Assembly (NCBI GenBank): GCA_964483025.1
Contig: CAYZZT010000009.1
Span: forward strand, 1-22,308
DNA length: 22,308 nucleotides
Origin: CAIZIN01 sp964483025
Lineage (GTDB): Bacteria; Patescibacteriota; Minisyncoccia; Phycocordibacterales; CAIZIN01
Direction of reading: 5' to 3'
This document shows, one piece after another, positions 7,493 to 12,738 of this stretch. Position 1 is the first letter of the stretch, and every line of letters starts with the position of its first letter. The notes below the pieces were generated by a model. That model was not told where the DNA came from and did not search any database. It saw only the letters and a program-made list of their open reading frames with translations. The translations under genes were made by a program, and so were the position numbers.

Positions 7493-7957
7493 ATGAAAGC
7501 ATATAGACACGCAAGATCATTCGGCTTTGATCCTGGAGACTTACTCAAAATATTGTTAGAAAAAAGGCAAGATAGAAATATCCCAAACAAGACGATTCGA
7601 CAGATACTTCTCGCACCAGTAAAGGAATTTATCCAAAAGACCGACCCATCAGCCCTCGCTGAAATTTGTGTTCTTGGCAAAGATTTCAATCCCCCGGATT
7701 TTAATTTCTACGAAGCAACAATGACAACAACAGTCGTAAACGCATCGTATGGAATTTATCTAGGCACATCAGATACTGGCCTAATAATGCTCCAAAAAAT
7801 AGCCACAGCAAGCATCCTTGTAGGCCTCATCAAACTCATCAATCACGGACAGCCGGCTTTTGATAAAATCTGGAAACCATCTGAAATACTTTCCGTAGAT
7901 CAAATCAATGGCCTAAGTGAAAGAAAAATCGATATCGCTCATATTCTTGGCTGGTAG
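7493..7957 (+). CDS. Small protein of unknown function, paralogue of the next gene
   Basis: 154 residues from ATG 7493 (MKAYRHARSFGF). In-frame starts also exist at 7451 and 7436. I chose 7493 because a leader hairpin covers the 7451 ATG and because the neighbouring gene begins in the same way (MKSYLIAFGTFG). No known domain was recognised. The middle (LAEICVLGKDFNPPDFNFYEA, then SYGIYL) resembles EFEPVEFDFNSL and SYPSFGVFI in the gene at 8161, suggesting two weak paralogues. There is no signal peptide or clear membrane segment. The gene stands alone, with a consensus promoter, a leader of about 50 nt and its own intrinsic terminator. This self-contained layout differs from the leaderless core genes around it. 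Confidence 0.7.
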   Translation: MKAYRHARSFGFDPGDLLKILLEKRQDRNIPNKTIRQILLAPVKEFIQKTDPSALAEICVLGKDFNPPDFNFYEATMTTTVVNASYGIYLGTSDTGLIMLQKIATASILVGLIKLINHGQPAFDKIWKPSEILSVDQINGLSERKIDIAHILGW

Positions 7958-7972
7958 TAATTCATTTCAATC

Positions 7973-8009
7973 AATCGCCAAACTTCACAATGGTTTGGCG
8001 ATTTTATTA
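7973..8009 (+). terminator. Intrinsic terminator of gene 7493-7957
   Basis: AATCGCCAAAC (7973-7983), a 9-nt loop, GTTTGGCGATT (7993-8003), then a T-rich run. Eleven perfect pairs. Confidence 0.88.
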
Positions 8010-8085
8010 TAAAATTAAATACACAAACTTAAGTCATAAATATTTTTTTACAATTTTTGTTTATATATTTAATTATAAAGCTGTA

Positions 8086-8113
8086 TTGACAAAACACTAC
8101 AAAATGGTAGTAT
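8086..8113 (+). promoter_or_regulatory. Promoter of unknown gene at 8161
   Basis: TTGACA (8086-8091), a 16-nt spacer and an extended -10, TGG plus TAGTAT (8108-8113). Transcription would start near 8120, downstream of the in-frame ATG at 8104, which supports the 8161 start. Confidence 0.6.
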
Positions 8114-8160
8114 GTTCTCCAGTAGCTATCTATGACATTAACCCCTGCAAAGTTCTTAAA

Positions 8161-8541
8161 ATGAAAAGTTACCTAATTGCATTTGGAACATTTGGCGTCC
8201 ACGCAGACGACAATTTATATTGGGCTGGAATGCCGAAGGCTCGCCCAACTGTTTACGTGATACGGGCAGAAACGGAAATTGAAGCGATACAAAAAATTAC
8301 TCCATCTGAATTTGAGCCAGTTGAATTTGATTTTAATTCCCTGTTTGTGTCTAGACATCTCAAGACTCCCCCAAAATCTTACCCGAGTTTCGGAGTCTTT
8401 ATCAAGGAAGTCACTGATTTTGAAGTAATTAAATGCTTTGAATTAGATGGCGGTGATTTAGATATATGTTCGTTTTTCGGTAATTTTCAATGCTTCAGAT
8501 ATAAAAAGAGCAAGGTTCTACCGATCACCAAACCCCACTAA
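8161..8541 (+). CDS. Small protein of unknown function, paralogue of the previous gene
   Basis: 126 residues from ATG 8161 (MKSYLIAFGTFGVHADD). The open frame extends upstream through an ATG at 8104, but the promoter overlaps that region. No family recognised. It is a soluble, mixed alpha/beta sequence with alternating aromatics; EFEPVEFDF (58-66) and SFGVF near residue 80 resemble the gene at 7493. The last codons (KPH-stop) are read from inside the terminator hairpin, so gene and terminator form one compact cassette. The leader is about 40 nt, with no clear Shine-Dalgarno sequence. Two consecutive cassettes with related proteins and matching control layout suggest duplication followed by divergence. 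Confidence 0.65.
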   Translation: MKSYLIAFGTFGVHADDNLYWAGMPKARPTVYVIRAETEIEAIQKITPSEFEPVEFDFNSLFVSRHLKTPPKSYPSFGVFIKEVTDFEVIKCFELDGGDLDICSFFGNFQCFRYKKSKVLPITKPH

Positions 8542-8560
8542 GGTTTGGTGATTTTTCTTT
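8524..8560 (+). terminator. Intrinsic terminator of gene 8161-8541
   Basis: ATCACCAAACC (8524-8534), loop ccactaa containing the TAA stop codon, GGTTTGGTGAT (8542-8552), then TTTTTCTTT. Eleven perfect pairs. The stem resembles the terminator at 7973 (CGCCAAAC against CACCAAACC). Confidence 0.88.
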
Positions 8561-8597
8561 TAAATTTTGCTTTTTTCATTTTACATTTGAAACGTGG

Positions 8598-8603
8598 TAC
8601 AAT
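8598..8603 (+). promoter_or_regulatory. -10 box of the VanY-type gene
   Basis: TACAAT, 6 nt before the GTG start at 8610; a weak -35 TTCATT at 8575-8580 lies 17 nt upstream. The spacing predicts a leaderless transcript starting at the GTG. Confidence 0.45.
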
Positions 8604-8609
8604 AACCCC

Positions 8610-9476
8610 GTGAAAAAGATATTCTCAAAAACACATTTACTCATTGCTGGGGCCATAATCCTTATATTTGCTGGTTTTGCCTATGCTGAATATAAATATT
8701 CCCTACTAAAGAACAAAAATAGTGAACTTGAACTTTCCTTAGAAAATGCCCAAAAAGAGCTGGCTCAAAGCAAAGATGAAAACACAAATCTCAACACTTC
8801 CCTTTCGAGTGAGAAAAATAGAAATGATGCATTTCAGGAGCAAATTGGTGAAATCTCATCAACTGTTGGAGTATTAGAAAAAATCAAAAATACTGACAAA
8901 GAGCTTTTGCAAAAATATTCAAAAGTTTACTTTTTAAATGAAAATTATTTACCTTCAAAACTTACAAAAATAGATACGAAATATCTTTTTAACAAAACAA
9001 AAGAAACATATATTCACGAAAGAGTTTGGCCACATTTACAAGACATGCTTGAAGCTGGAGCAAGAGCCGATATAAACATAAAAATAATTTCTGCATATAG
9101 ATCCTTTGGCGACCAAAGCTCACTTAAAAGCACATACAAAACTTTGTATGGCTCTGGAGCAAATATTTTTTCCGCAGATCAAGGATATTCTGAGCACCAA
9201 CTTGGAACTACAGTAGACTTGGATAGAGAAAGCTCGACAGGAGCCCTTGTTACAAGTTTTGAAACAACAAAAACATTTGATTGGCTTAAAACAAACGCAT
9301 ATAAATATGGCTTCGTACTATCCTATCCAAAAGGAAATAAATTCTACCAATATGAACCATGGCATTGGCGCTTTGTTGGGTTAGAGCTTGCAGAAAAACT
9401 TCATGATGATGGAAAATATTTTTATGAAATGGACCAGAGAGAAATATTTACATATTTAGCAAACTTTTTTGATTAA
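8610..9476 (+). CDS. Membrane-anchored D-alanyl-D-alanine carboxypeptidase, VanY/M15B type
   Basis: 288 residues from a GTG start. An N-terminal membrane anchor (residues 9-26, hydrophobic) is followed by a coiled coil (about 34-100, repeated Glu/Lys/Asn heptads) and a C-terminal M15B peptidase domain. The zinc-site motifs are complete: YRSFGDQ (163-169), SEHQLGTTVDLD (194-205, with zinc ligands H196 and D203) and EPWHWRFVG (249-257, with catalytic E249 and ligand H252). The enzyme trims the terminal D-Ala from peptidoglycan stem peptides outside the membrane. The coiled coil probably sets its distance from the membrane or pairs it with a partner. The stop is followed after one nucleotide by the dedA ATG, so the two genes are translationally linked. 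Confidence 0.93.
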   Translation: MKKIFSKTHLLIAGAIILIFAGFAYAEYKYSLLKNKNSELELSLENAQKELAQSKDENTNLNTSLSSEKNRNDAFQEQIGEISSTVGVLEKIKNTDKELLQKYSKVYFLNENYLPSKLTKIDTKYLFNKTKETYIHERVWPHLQDMLEAGARADINIKIISAYRSFGDQSSLKSTYKTLYGSGANIFSADQGYSEHQLGTTVDLDRESSTGALVTSFETTKTFDWLKTNAYKYGFVLSYPKGNKFYQYEPWHWRFVGLELAEKLHDDGKYFYEMDQREIFTYLANFFD

Positions 9477-9477
9477 T

Positions 9478-10089
9478 ATGAATATTCCTTTCTTACATAT
9501 AGATATAGTTTCGCTTGTAGAGGCCGTTGGCTATATTGGTCTATTTGCAATTATTTTTGCAGAATCTGGCCTTTTCTTTGGTTTCTTCCTTCCTGGTGAT
9601 ACATTACTTTTTACAGCAGGTCTACTAGCCTCACAGGGATTTTTTAATATTTATATACTCCTAGCACTTTTTGCTCTATCGGCAATCATAGGAGACAGCG
9701 TGGGATATTGGTTTGGTAAAAAAGTAGGGCCAAAAATATTTAACAAGGAAGATTCCTTTTTCTTTCAAAAAAAACACATTGAACGAACGCATAATTTTTA
9801 TGAGAAATATGGAACAAAAACAATAGTCCTCGCTCGCTTTGTGCCTATTGTGCGAACATTTGCACCAATACTAGCAGGAGTTGGAGAAATGAAATACAAA
9901 ACTTTTTTGAAATACAATATTATAGGAGCTCTGCTTTGGGGTGTAGGTATCACTTTTATTGGATACTTTCTAGGTAGTAGAGTTCCAAATATAGAAAATT
10001 ATCTTTTTTATATTATCGTCGCAATTTTGATAATATCATTCCTCCCAATTATTTTTGAGTTTGTTAAGAATAAAGACTCTAGCAATTAA
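9478..10089 (+). CDS. DedA-family membrane protein
   Basis: 203 residues from ATG 9478, one base after the upstream stop (TAATATG); an upstream TTG at 9469 lies inside the previous gene and is less likely. DedA/SNARE-associated signature features are present: FAESGLFFGFFLPGDTLLFTAG (about 28-49) with the conserved E and the F/LPGD motif, GDSVGYWFGKKVG, and ARFVPIVRTFAPILAGVGEM with the conserved Arg residues. Several hydrophobic segments include two likely re-entrant ones. DedA proteins act as lipid-carrier flippases or scramblases; some recycle undecaprenyl phosphate, which would fit the peptidoglycan peptidase in the same unit. That functional link is an inference from the neighbourhood. 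Confidence 0.92.
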   Translation: MNIPFLHIDIVSLVEAVGYIGLFAIIFAESGLFFGFFLPGDTLLFTAGLLASQGFFNIYILLALFALSAIIGDSVGYWFGKKVGPKIFNKEDSFFFQKKHIERTHNFYEKYGTKTIVLARFVPIVRTFAPILAGVGEMKYKTFLKYNIIGALLWGVGITFIGYFLGSRVPNIENYLFYIIVAILIISFLPIIFEFVKNKDSSN

Positions 10090-10123
10090 GATCTAGGCTC
10101 TGACCAATGAAAAATACGAAGTA

Positions 10124-10156
10124 TAATAGCGATTTTCCTTCGGAAAATCGCTATTA
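10124..10156. repeat. 15-bp perfect hairpin after dedA
   Basis: TAATAGCGATTTTCC (10124-10138), TTC loop, GGAAAATCGCTATTA (10142-10156). Perfect pairing but no U-run on either side, so it is not a canonical intrinsic terminator; it could still end or stabilise the vanY-dedA mRNA. Confidence 0.6.
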
Positions 10157-10182
10157 GATAGAACCTAACTTCACAATAAATT

Positions 10183-10211
10183 TTGTGTTTTTTACTCAAA
10201 TATGTTATAAT
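10183..10211 (+). promoter_or_regulatory. Promoter of the TlyA-type methyltransferase
   Basis: -35 TTGTGT (10183-10188), 17-nt spacer, perfect -10 TATAAT (10206-10211), 10 nt before the ATG. A leader of about 4 nt is predicted. Confidence 0.55.
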
Positions 10212-10221
10212 ATAGTTCTAA

Positions 10222-10788
10222 ATGATAAGAAGTCCAAAATACATAAATTGTGGTGGGTACAGACTTGAAACAGCCTTGGATGCATTTAACATAAACCCAA
10301 AAGACTGCGTCTGTGTGGATATTGGGGCTTCAAGAGGGGGCTTTACAGAGTGTCTGCTTGAACGTGGAGCAAAGAAAGTCTATGGGATAGATGTTGGCGC
10401 AAGCCAATTTTTTGAATCTACTCACAAAAACAAAAAAGATGTGGAGGAAAAAGTTGATCTTCGAAGCCTTATACTTCCTGAAAAGGCCGACATAACAATG
10501 GTAGATATTTCACATATTTCACTTACTTATATTCTTAAAGATATAGCAGGTCTTACAAAAGAAGGTGGAAATATTATAGTTTTAATTAAACCTCAATTTG
10601 AATTAGGGAAAGAACATATTTTGAAAGATGGAAGAGTTGATCCAGAGTTTAGAGAAGAAGCGATAAAAAAAGTCTGTAACTACGCTTCCACTCTTGGCTT
10701 ACTAAATAAAGGAATTACTGAATCTCCCACCAAAGGCGTAGATGGAAATATAGAATTTTTCGCATGGTTTGGGAAGAAGTGTGAATAG
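10222..10788 (+). CDS. TlyA/FtsJ-type rRNA methyltransferase without S4 domain
   Basis: 188 residues. After a short N-terminus, CGGYRLETALDAFNI (10-24) matches the TlyA signature RGGxKLExALDxF. The SAM-binding motif VDIGASRGGFTECLLERGA is at 32-50, followed by VYGIDVG (53-59), TMVDISHISL near 93-102, LIKPQFELGKE near 120-130, and GNIEFFAW at the end. TlyA enzymes 2'-O-methylate cytidines of 16S and 23S rRNA. Typical TlyA is about 270 residues with an N-terminal S4 RNA-binding domain; here that domain is absent and the ATG fits the promoter, so the truncation looks native rather than a start-site error. The gene stands alone, with a near-leaderless promoter. Confidence 0.88.
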   Translation: MIRSPKYINCGGYRLETALDAFNINPKDCVCVDIGASRGGFTECLLERGAKKVYGIDVGASQFFESTHKNKKDVEEKVDLRSLILPEKADITMVDISHISLTYILKDIAGLTKEGGNIIVLIKPQFELGKEHILKDGRVDPEFREEAIKKVCNYASTLGLLNKGITESPTKGVDGNIEFFAWFGKKCE

Positions 10789-10820
10789 AATTAAGAATTA
10801 GGAATTAAGAATTAAGAATA
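10788..10820. repeat. Short tandem GAATTAAG-type repeat
   Basis: About four degenerate units of GAATTAAG/GAATTAGG directly after the methyltransferase stop. Probably low-complexity spacer. Confidence 0.5.
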
Positions 10821-10831
10821 AATCCAGCATT

Positions 10832-10860
10832 GTCATTCCCGACCTGATCGGGAATCCACC
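10832..10860 (+). repeat. dRS3-like short palindromic repeat, copy 3
   Basis: GTCATTCCCGACCTGAT followed by CGGGAATCCACC. It lies between the methyltransferase gene and the tRNA-Tyr promoter. Confidence 0.65.
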
Positions 10861-10896
10861 CAAAAATTGCCAGCGCCAAATAACCTAAAATCTACC

Positions 10897-10925
10897 TAGA
10901 CAAAAAGGTGTTTTTAGCTTATGAT
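10897..10925 (+). promoter_or_regulatory. tRNA-Tyr promoter
   Basis: -35 TAGACA (10897-10902), 17-nt spacer, -10 TATGAT (10920-10925). The tRNA begins 18 nt after the -10, leaving a 5' leader of about 11 nt for RNase P removal. Confidence 0.6.
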
Positions 10926-10943
10926 GTAAGCCAGTTTCCATAT

Positions 10944-11026
10944 GCGTAGGTGGTAGAGCGGTCAATTACAACAGACTGTAAATCTGTCGCCTTCGGGCTA
11001 CGCAGGTTCGAATCCTGCCCTACGCA
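10944..11026 (+). tRNA. tRNA-Tyr (anticodon GTA)
   Basis: 83-nt class II tRNA. Acceptor GCGTAGG (10944-10950) pairs with CCTACGC (11019-11025), discriminator A at 11026. The anticodon arm is CAGA-CTGTAAA-TCTG with anticodon GTA. A long variable arm (CGCCTTCGGGCTACG region) and T-arm GCAGG-TTCGAAT-CCTGC follow. CCA is not encoded. The 3' end merges directly into the inverted repeat of the downstream element. The antisense frame across it gives the well-known false peptide GQDSNLRSPKATDLQS, which is not a gene. Confidence 0.97.
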
Positions 11027-11073
11027 CAAAATACAAAACCAGCTTCTGAGGAAGCTGGTTTTGTATTTTGTGC
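11024..11073 (+). terminator. Long hairpin fused to the 3' end of tRNA-Tyr
   Basis: A 23-bp perfect stem (11024-11046 with 11051-11073) around loop TGAG. The left arm starts inside the tRNA (GCA, its last three bases). It extends with one mismatch to CTACGCAC against GTGCTTAG. It may terminate or help process the pre-tRNA, but it also competes for the acceptor 3' strand. No U-run follows. Confidence 0.6.
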
Positions 11074-11310
11074 TTAGAGAAAGCTCTTGAAGAGCTTTCG
11101 AGGCAGGATTCGAAGACCTTGAGTATATTTTTGAGAATGTACTCATTTGAAAAAATACGAAAGGTTGAATTGCGAATAAGAGCAATTCAAAGTCGGAAGC
11201 TGACGAGCTGAGGCAAGGCTACAAAATTTTTCAGCAGAAAAATATTTGGGGCTACAGATCCTGTAAGGATCGAAACTCCTGCCCTATTTTTGTGACGACA
11301 AAAATTTAGT
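11027..11310 (+). other. tRNA-Tyr tail element (tRNA-mimicking structured repeat)
   Basis: Non-coding, of unknown type. In order: the hairpin that starts in the tRNA; GTGCTTAG (11070-11077), an inverted copy of the acceptor 3' end; a 24-bp hairpin GAAAGCTCT-tga-AGAGCTTTC (11078-11101); GGCAGGATTCGAA (11102-11114), the exact inverted copy of the tRNA's T-arm (11007-11019); hairpin TTGAATTGC...GCAATTCAA (11164-11188); a two-stem module with GACG loop (11191-11220); an A/T hairpin (11223-11247); a degenerate direct copy of the tRNA variable and T-arm region (GGGCTAC at 11249-11255, then 11266-11286); and TTTTTGT-GACG-ACAAAAA (11287-11304). The same order recurs after tRNA-Leu at 21085-21347. Confidence 0.6.
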
Positions 11311-11340
11311 CGGAGGAGAGACTCCAACTCAGTTTATAAA

Positions 11341-11369
11341 AGAAAAAAGTCGCGTAGTTGCACGACTTT
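11341..11369 (-). terminator. Intrinsic terminator of gene 11380-11799
   Basis: On the minus strand AAAGTCG (11363-11369), a 10-nt loop, CGACTTT (11346-11352), followed by TTT and a T-rich run. It lies 11 bp beyond the stop. Confidence 0.8.
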
Positions 11370-11379
11370 GTCTGATTGA

Positions 11380-11799
11380 TCAGGCTTGAACTGAAACTGG
11401 ATCAGGAACTTTCCGTTGAATTTCTCCTCCCTCGAAATCCTTGATAATAAGGTCGAGCATATTCCATCTTATTGGTTGTGGTAATCTAGTAGGAATTATT
11501 AAGTCAAAATCGCATCCCTCACCACCACCCTCGTTCGAGAAGTAAACAATGATCAATTGAGGATTTTTCTCTCTGGCATCTTTGATAAATCTTGATAATT
11601 TCTGCCCATTTTCAACGACATTACCTGTAATCAACAATTGGGGCCGATCCTCAAATACCGCACGAATAACTGGAGCTGTTACCTCAAAAATAGAATAATC
11701 AACACCATTTATTCTATCATATGTTTCAATTGTGTAATTGAATTCAAATGTACCAGCTGTACCATTCCGAAGGACTAACACACTTTTCGGATCTTTCAT
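11380..11799 (-). CDS. Small protein with receiver-like fold, unknown function
   Basis: 139 residues from ATG 11799; an in-frame TTG at 11832 would place GGAGG inside the coding region, so the ATG is preferred. The pattern of hydrophobic strands and helices (SVLVLRNG at the start, then RPQLLITGN, GQKLSRFIKDAREKNPQLIIVYFSNEGG, CDFDLIIP) resembles a response-regulator receiver fold. The usual phospho-acceptor Asp is not evident at the expected strand end, where ITGNVV stands. It may be a pseudo-receiver, but this rests on pattern only. It has its own TTGACA promoter and its own terminator, the same cassette layout as the genes at 7493 and 8161. It lies after the toxin-like gene but is separated from it by a terminator. 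Confidence 0.62.
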   Translation of the reverse strand: MKDPKSVLVLRNGTAGTFEFNYTIETYDRINGVDYSIFEVTAPVIRAVFEDRPQLLITGNVVENGQKLSRFIKDAREKNPQLIIVYFSNEGGGEGCDFDLIIPTRLPQPIRWNMLDLIIKDFEGGEIQRKVPDPVSVQA

Positions 11800-11833
11800 T
11801 TTATTTGTTTCTATGGGTTTTGTTTCCTCCAAA

Positions 11834-11862
11834 ACATTACCAATTTACATGGACGATGTCAA
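11834..11862 (-). promoter_or_regulatory. Promoter of gene 11380-11799
   Basis: Minus strand: perfect TTGACA (11857-11862), 17-nt spacer, extended -10 TGG plus TAATGT (11834-11839). GGAGG follows at 11826-11830, at the predicted 5' end of the mRNA. Confidence 0.6.
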
Positions 11863-11890
11863 CACCAAAAAACCAGCCTCTCGACTGGTT
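11861..11890 (-). terminator. Intrinsic terminator of the HicB/HicA-like pair
   Basis: Minus strand: AACCAG (11885-11890), 8-nt loop, CTGGTT (11871-11876), then a run of T. It lies 16 bp after the toxin-like gene's stop and overlaps the -35 of the next gene by two bases. Confidence 0.75.
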
Positions 11891-11906
11891 ACTTCCTAAC
11901 AATAAA

Positions 11907-12185
11907 CTAAAGCCTCTCAATAGTTTTAATAAAGTCATCCTCAGAAACACCTAGCATTGTCCACGCTTTCTTTAAATCTCTTGGCCAAATACTTTTTTTC
12001 TTATTATGCTCCACATGAACTGACCAAATACTACACGGAGCGAAATCATCTTTTTTCTGATATAGTTTAAATGTATATGCGGAACCCTTGTTTGCATAAC
12101 ATTCAAAGTTACCAAATCGTAAATTCGCAAAAAAACTAACTGCCTTAATATATTTATTAAGGTCGTATTTTGTAGGTTTCGGCAT
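11907..12185 (-). CDS. HicA-like putative toxin
   Basis: 92 residues from ATG 12185 (MPKPTKYDLNKYIKAV); the frame is open 54 nt further upstream but only inside the partner gene. The N-terminal start MPKxT, the central strand pair, and the C-terminal segment SVHVEHNKKKSIWPRDLKKAWTMLGVSEDDF match the HicA pattern (VPVH-NKELKxGTLxxILKxAGISxEEF). HicA toxins are double-stranded-RNA-binding-fold mRNA interferases. The catalytic His normally in a GSHH context is missing: the matching place reads KGSAYTF. Either the family member is inactive, acts by another residue, or the alignment is off. It overlaps the upstream antitoxin-like gene by 29 bp, a usual toxin-antitoxin arrangement though in the reversed order (antitoxin first). 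Confidence 0.62.
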   Translation of the reverse strand: MPKPTKYDLNKYIKAVSFFANLRFGNFECYANKGSAYTFKLYQKKDDFAPCSIWSVHVEHNKKKSIWPRDLKKAWTMLGVSEDDFIKTIERL

Positions 12186-12528
12186 GATAGTTTTGTTGAT
12201 CAATAACTTTTTTTTGATCAATTTTATCGGCCACAACACGAGTAAAGACTTCCCTATCTTCTAAATCTGTCAAAGGTACATGAACAAGATGTGCGGGGAA
12301 ATTATATTTTTTTAATTCATCAGTATAAATTTTTACAAGAGATCTAAGTTGCTTAAGGGCAGAAGCCTTTGTGTTTGCCTGGGTCATAACATCATACGGA
12401 AAAGCAAAACCCTTCCAATAACCTTCGCTAGACTTATAAACAGCCAAGATAGCAGAAAAATCAACCAATTTAGATTTTTTTATTGCATTATGCTTAACTA
12501 AGCTATTATTTAATGAGACTGTGTTCAT
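12157..12528 (-). CDS. HicB-like putative antitoxin
   Basis: 123 residues. The central segment SAILAVYKSSEGYWKGFAFP, then TQANTKASALKQLRSLVKIYTDEL, matches the partly degraded RNase H fold of HicB antitoxins (strand, aromatic-Gly strand, then a helix after a TxxEAL-like turn). HicB neutralises HicA and usually represses the operon. No separate DNA-binding domain is obvious; the N-terminal 20 residues (Asn/Lys-rich) or C-terminus may serve. Extended -10 TGATATAAT ends 7 nt before the ATG, giving a leaderless message. The 29-bp overlap with the downstream gene implies tight co-translation. Confidence 0.62.
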   Translation of the reverse strand: MNTVSLNNSLVKHNAIKKSKLVDFSAILAVYKSSEGYWKGFAFPYDVMTQANTKASALKQLRSLVKIYTDELKKYNFPAHLVHVPLTDLEDREVFTRVVADKIDQKKVIDQQNYHAETYKIRP

Positions 12529-12535
12529 ATCAATT

Positions 12536-12544
12536 ATTATATCA
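12536..12544 (-). promoter_or_regulatory. Extended -10 promoter of the HicB/HicA-like pair
   Basis: Minus strand TGATATAAT, 7 nt before the ATG at 12528. No strong -35. Confidence 0.55.
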
Positions 12545-12659
12545 TATCTATTTTCAATACAACATGAATATATTAGATTTAGACATTAGCACTGATCTTA
12601 TTCCATGTCAAATCAACAAAAAACCAGCATCTTGAATAGTTTATTACTTCGACTTTCAG

Positions 12660-12687
12660 ACTGGATTCCGGCCTTCGCCGGAATGAC
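12660..12687 (-). repeat. dRS3-like short palindromic repeat, copy 4
   Basis: On the minus strand GTCATTCCGGCGAAGGC followed by CGGAATCCAGT. It lies 52 bp after the clpB stop, so it would be the first strong hairpin in the clpB 3' region, and is followed by an ACAGAATTCTGT palindrome that also occurs at 16649. The remaining 12529-12738 gap shows no other feature. Confidence 0.65.
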
Positions 12688-12738
12688 AGAATTCTGTATT
12701 CTACACTTAGAACACTACAACAATTAGAACAACTAGAA

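Noticed and set aside
10919..11185. Minus-strand open frame of 88 codons over tRNA-Tyr
   Set aside because: It contains the peptide GQDSNLRSPKATDLQS that arises from reading antisense through a tRNA-Tyr gene; no independent coding signal.
12565..12636. Possible 23-residue plus-strand peptide starting MNILDLD
   Set aside because: No promoter, no conservation evidence and chance length; not reported as a gene.
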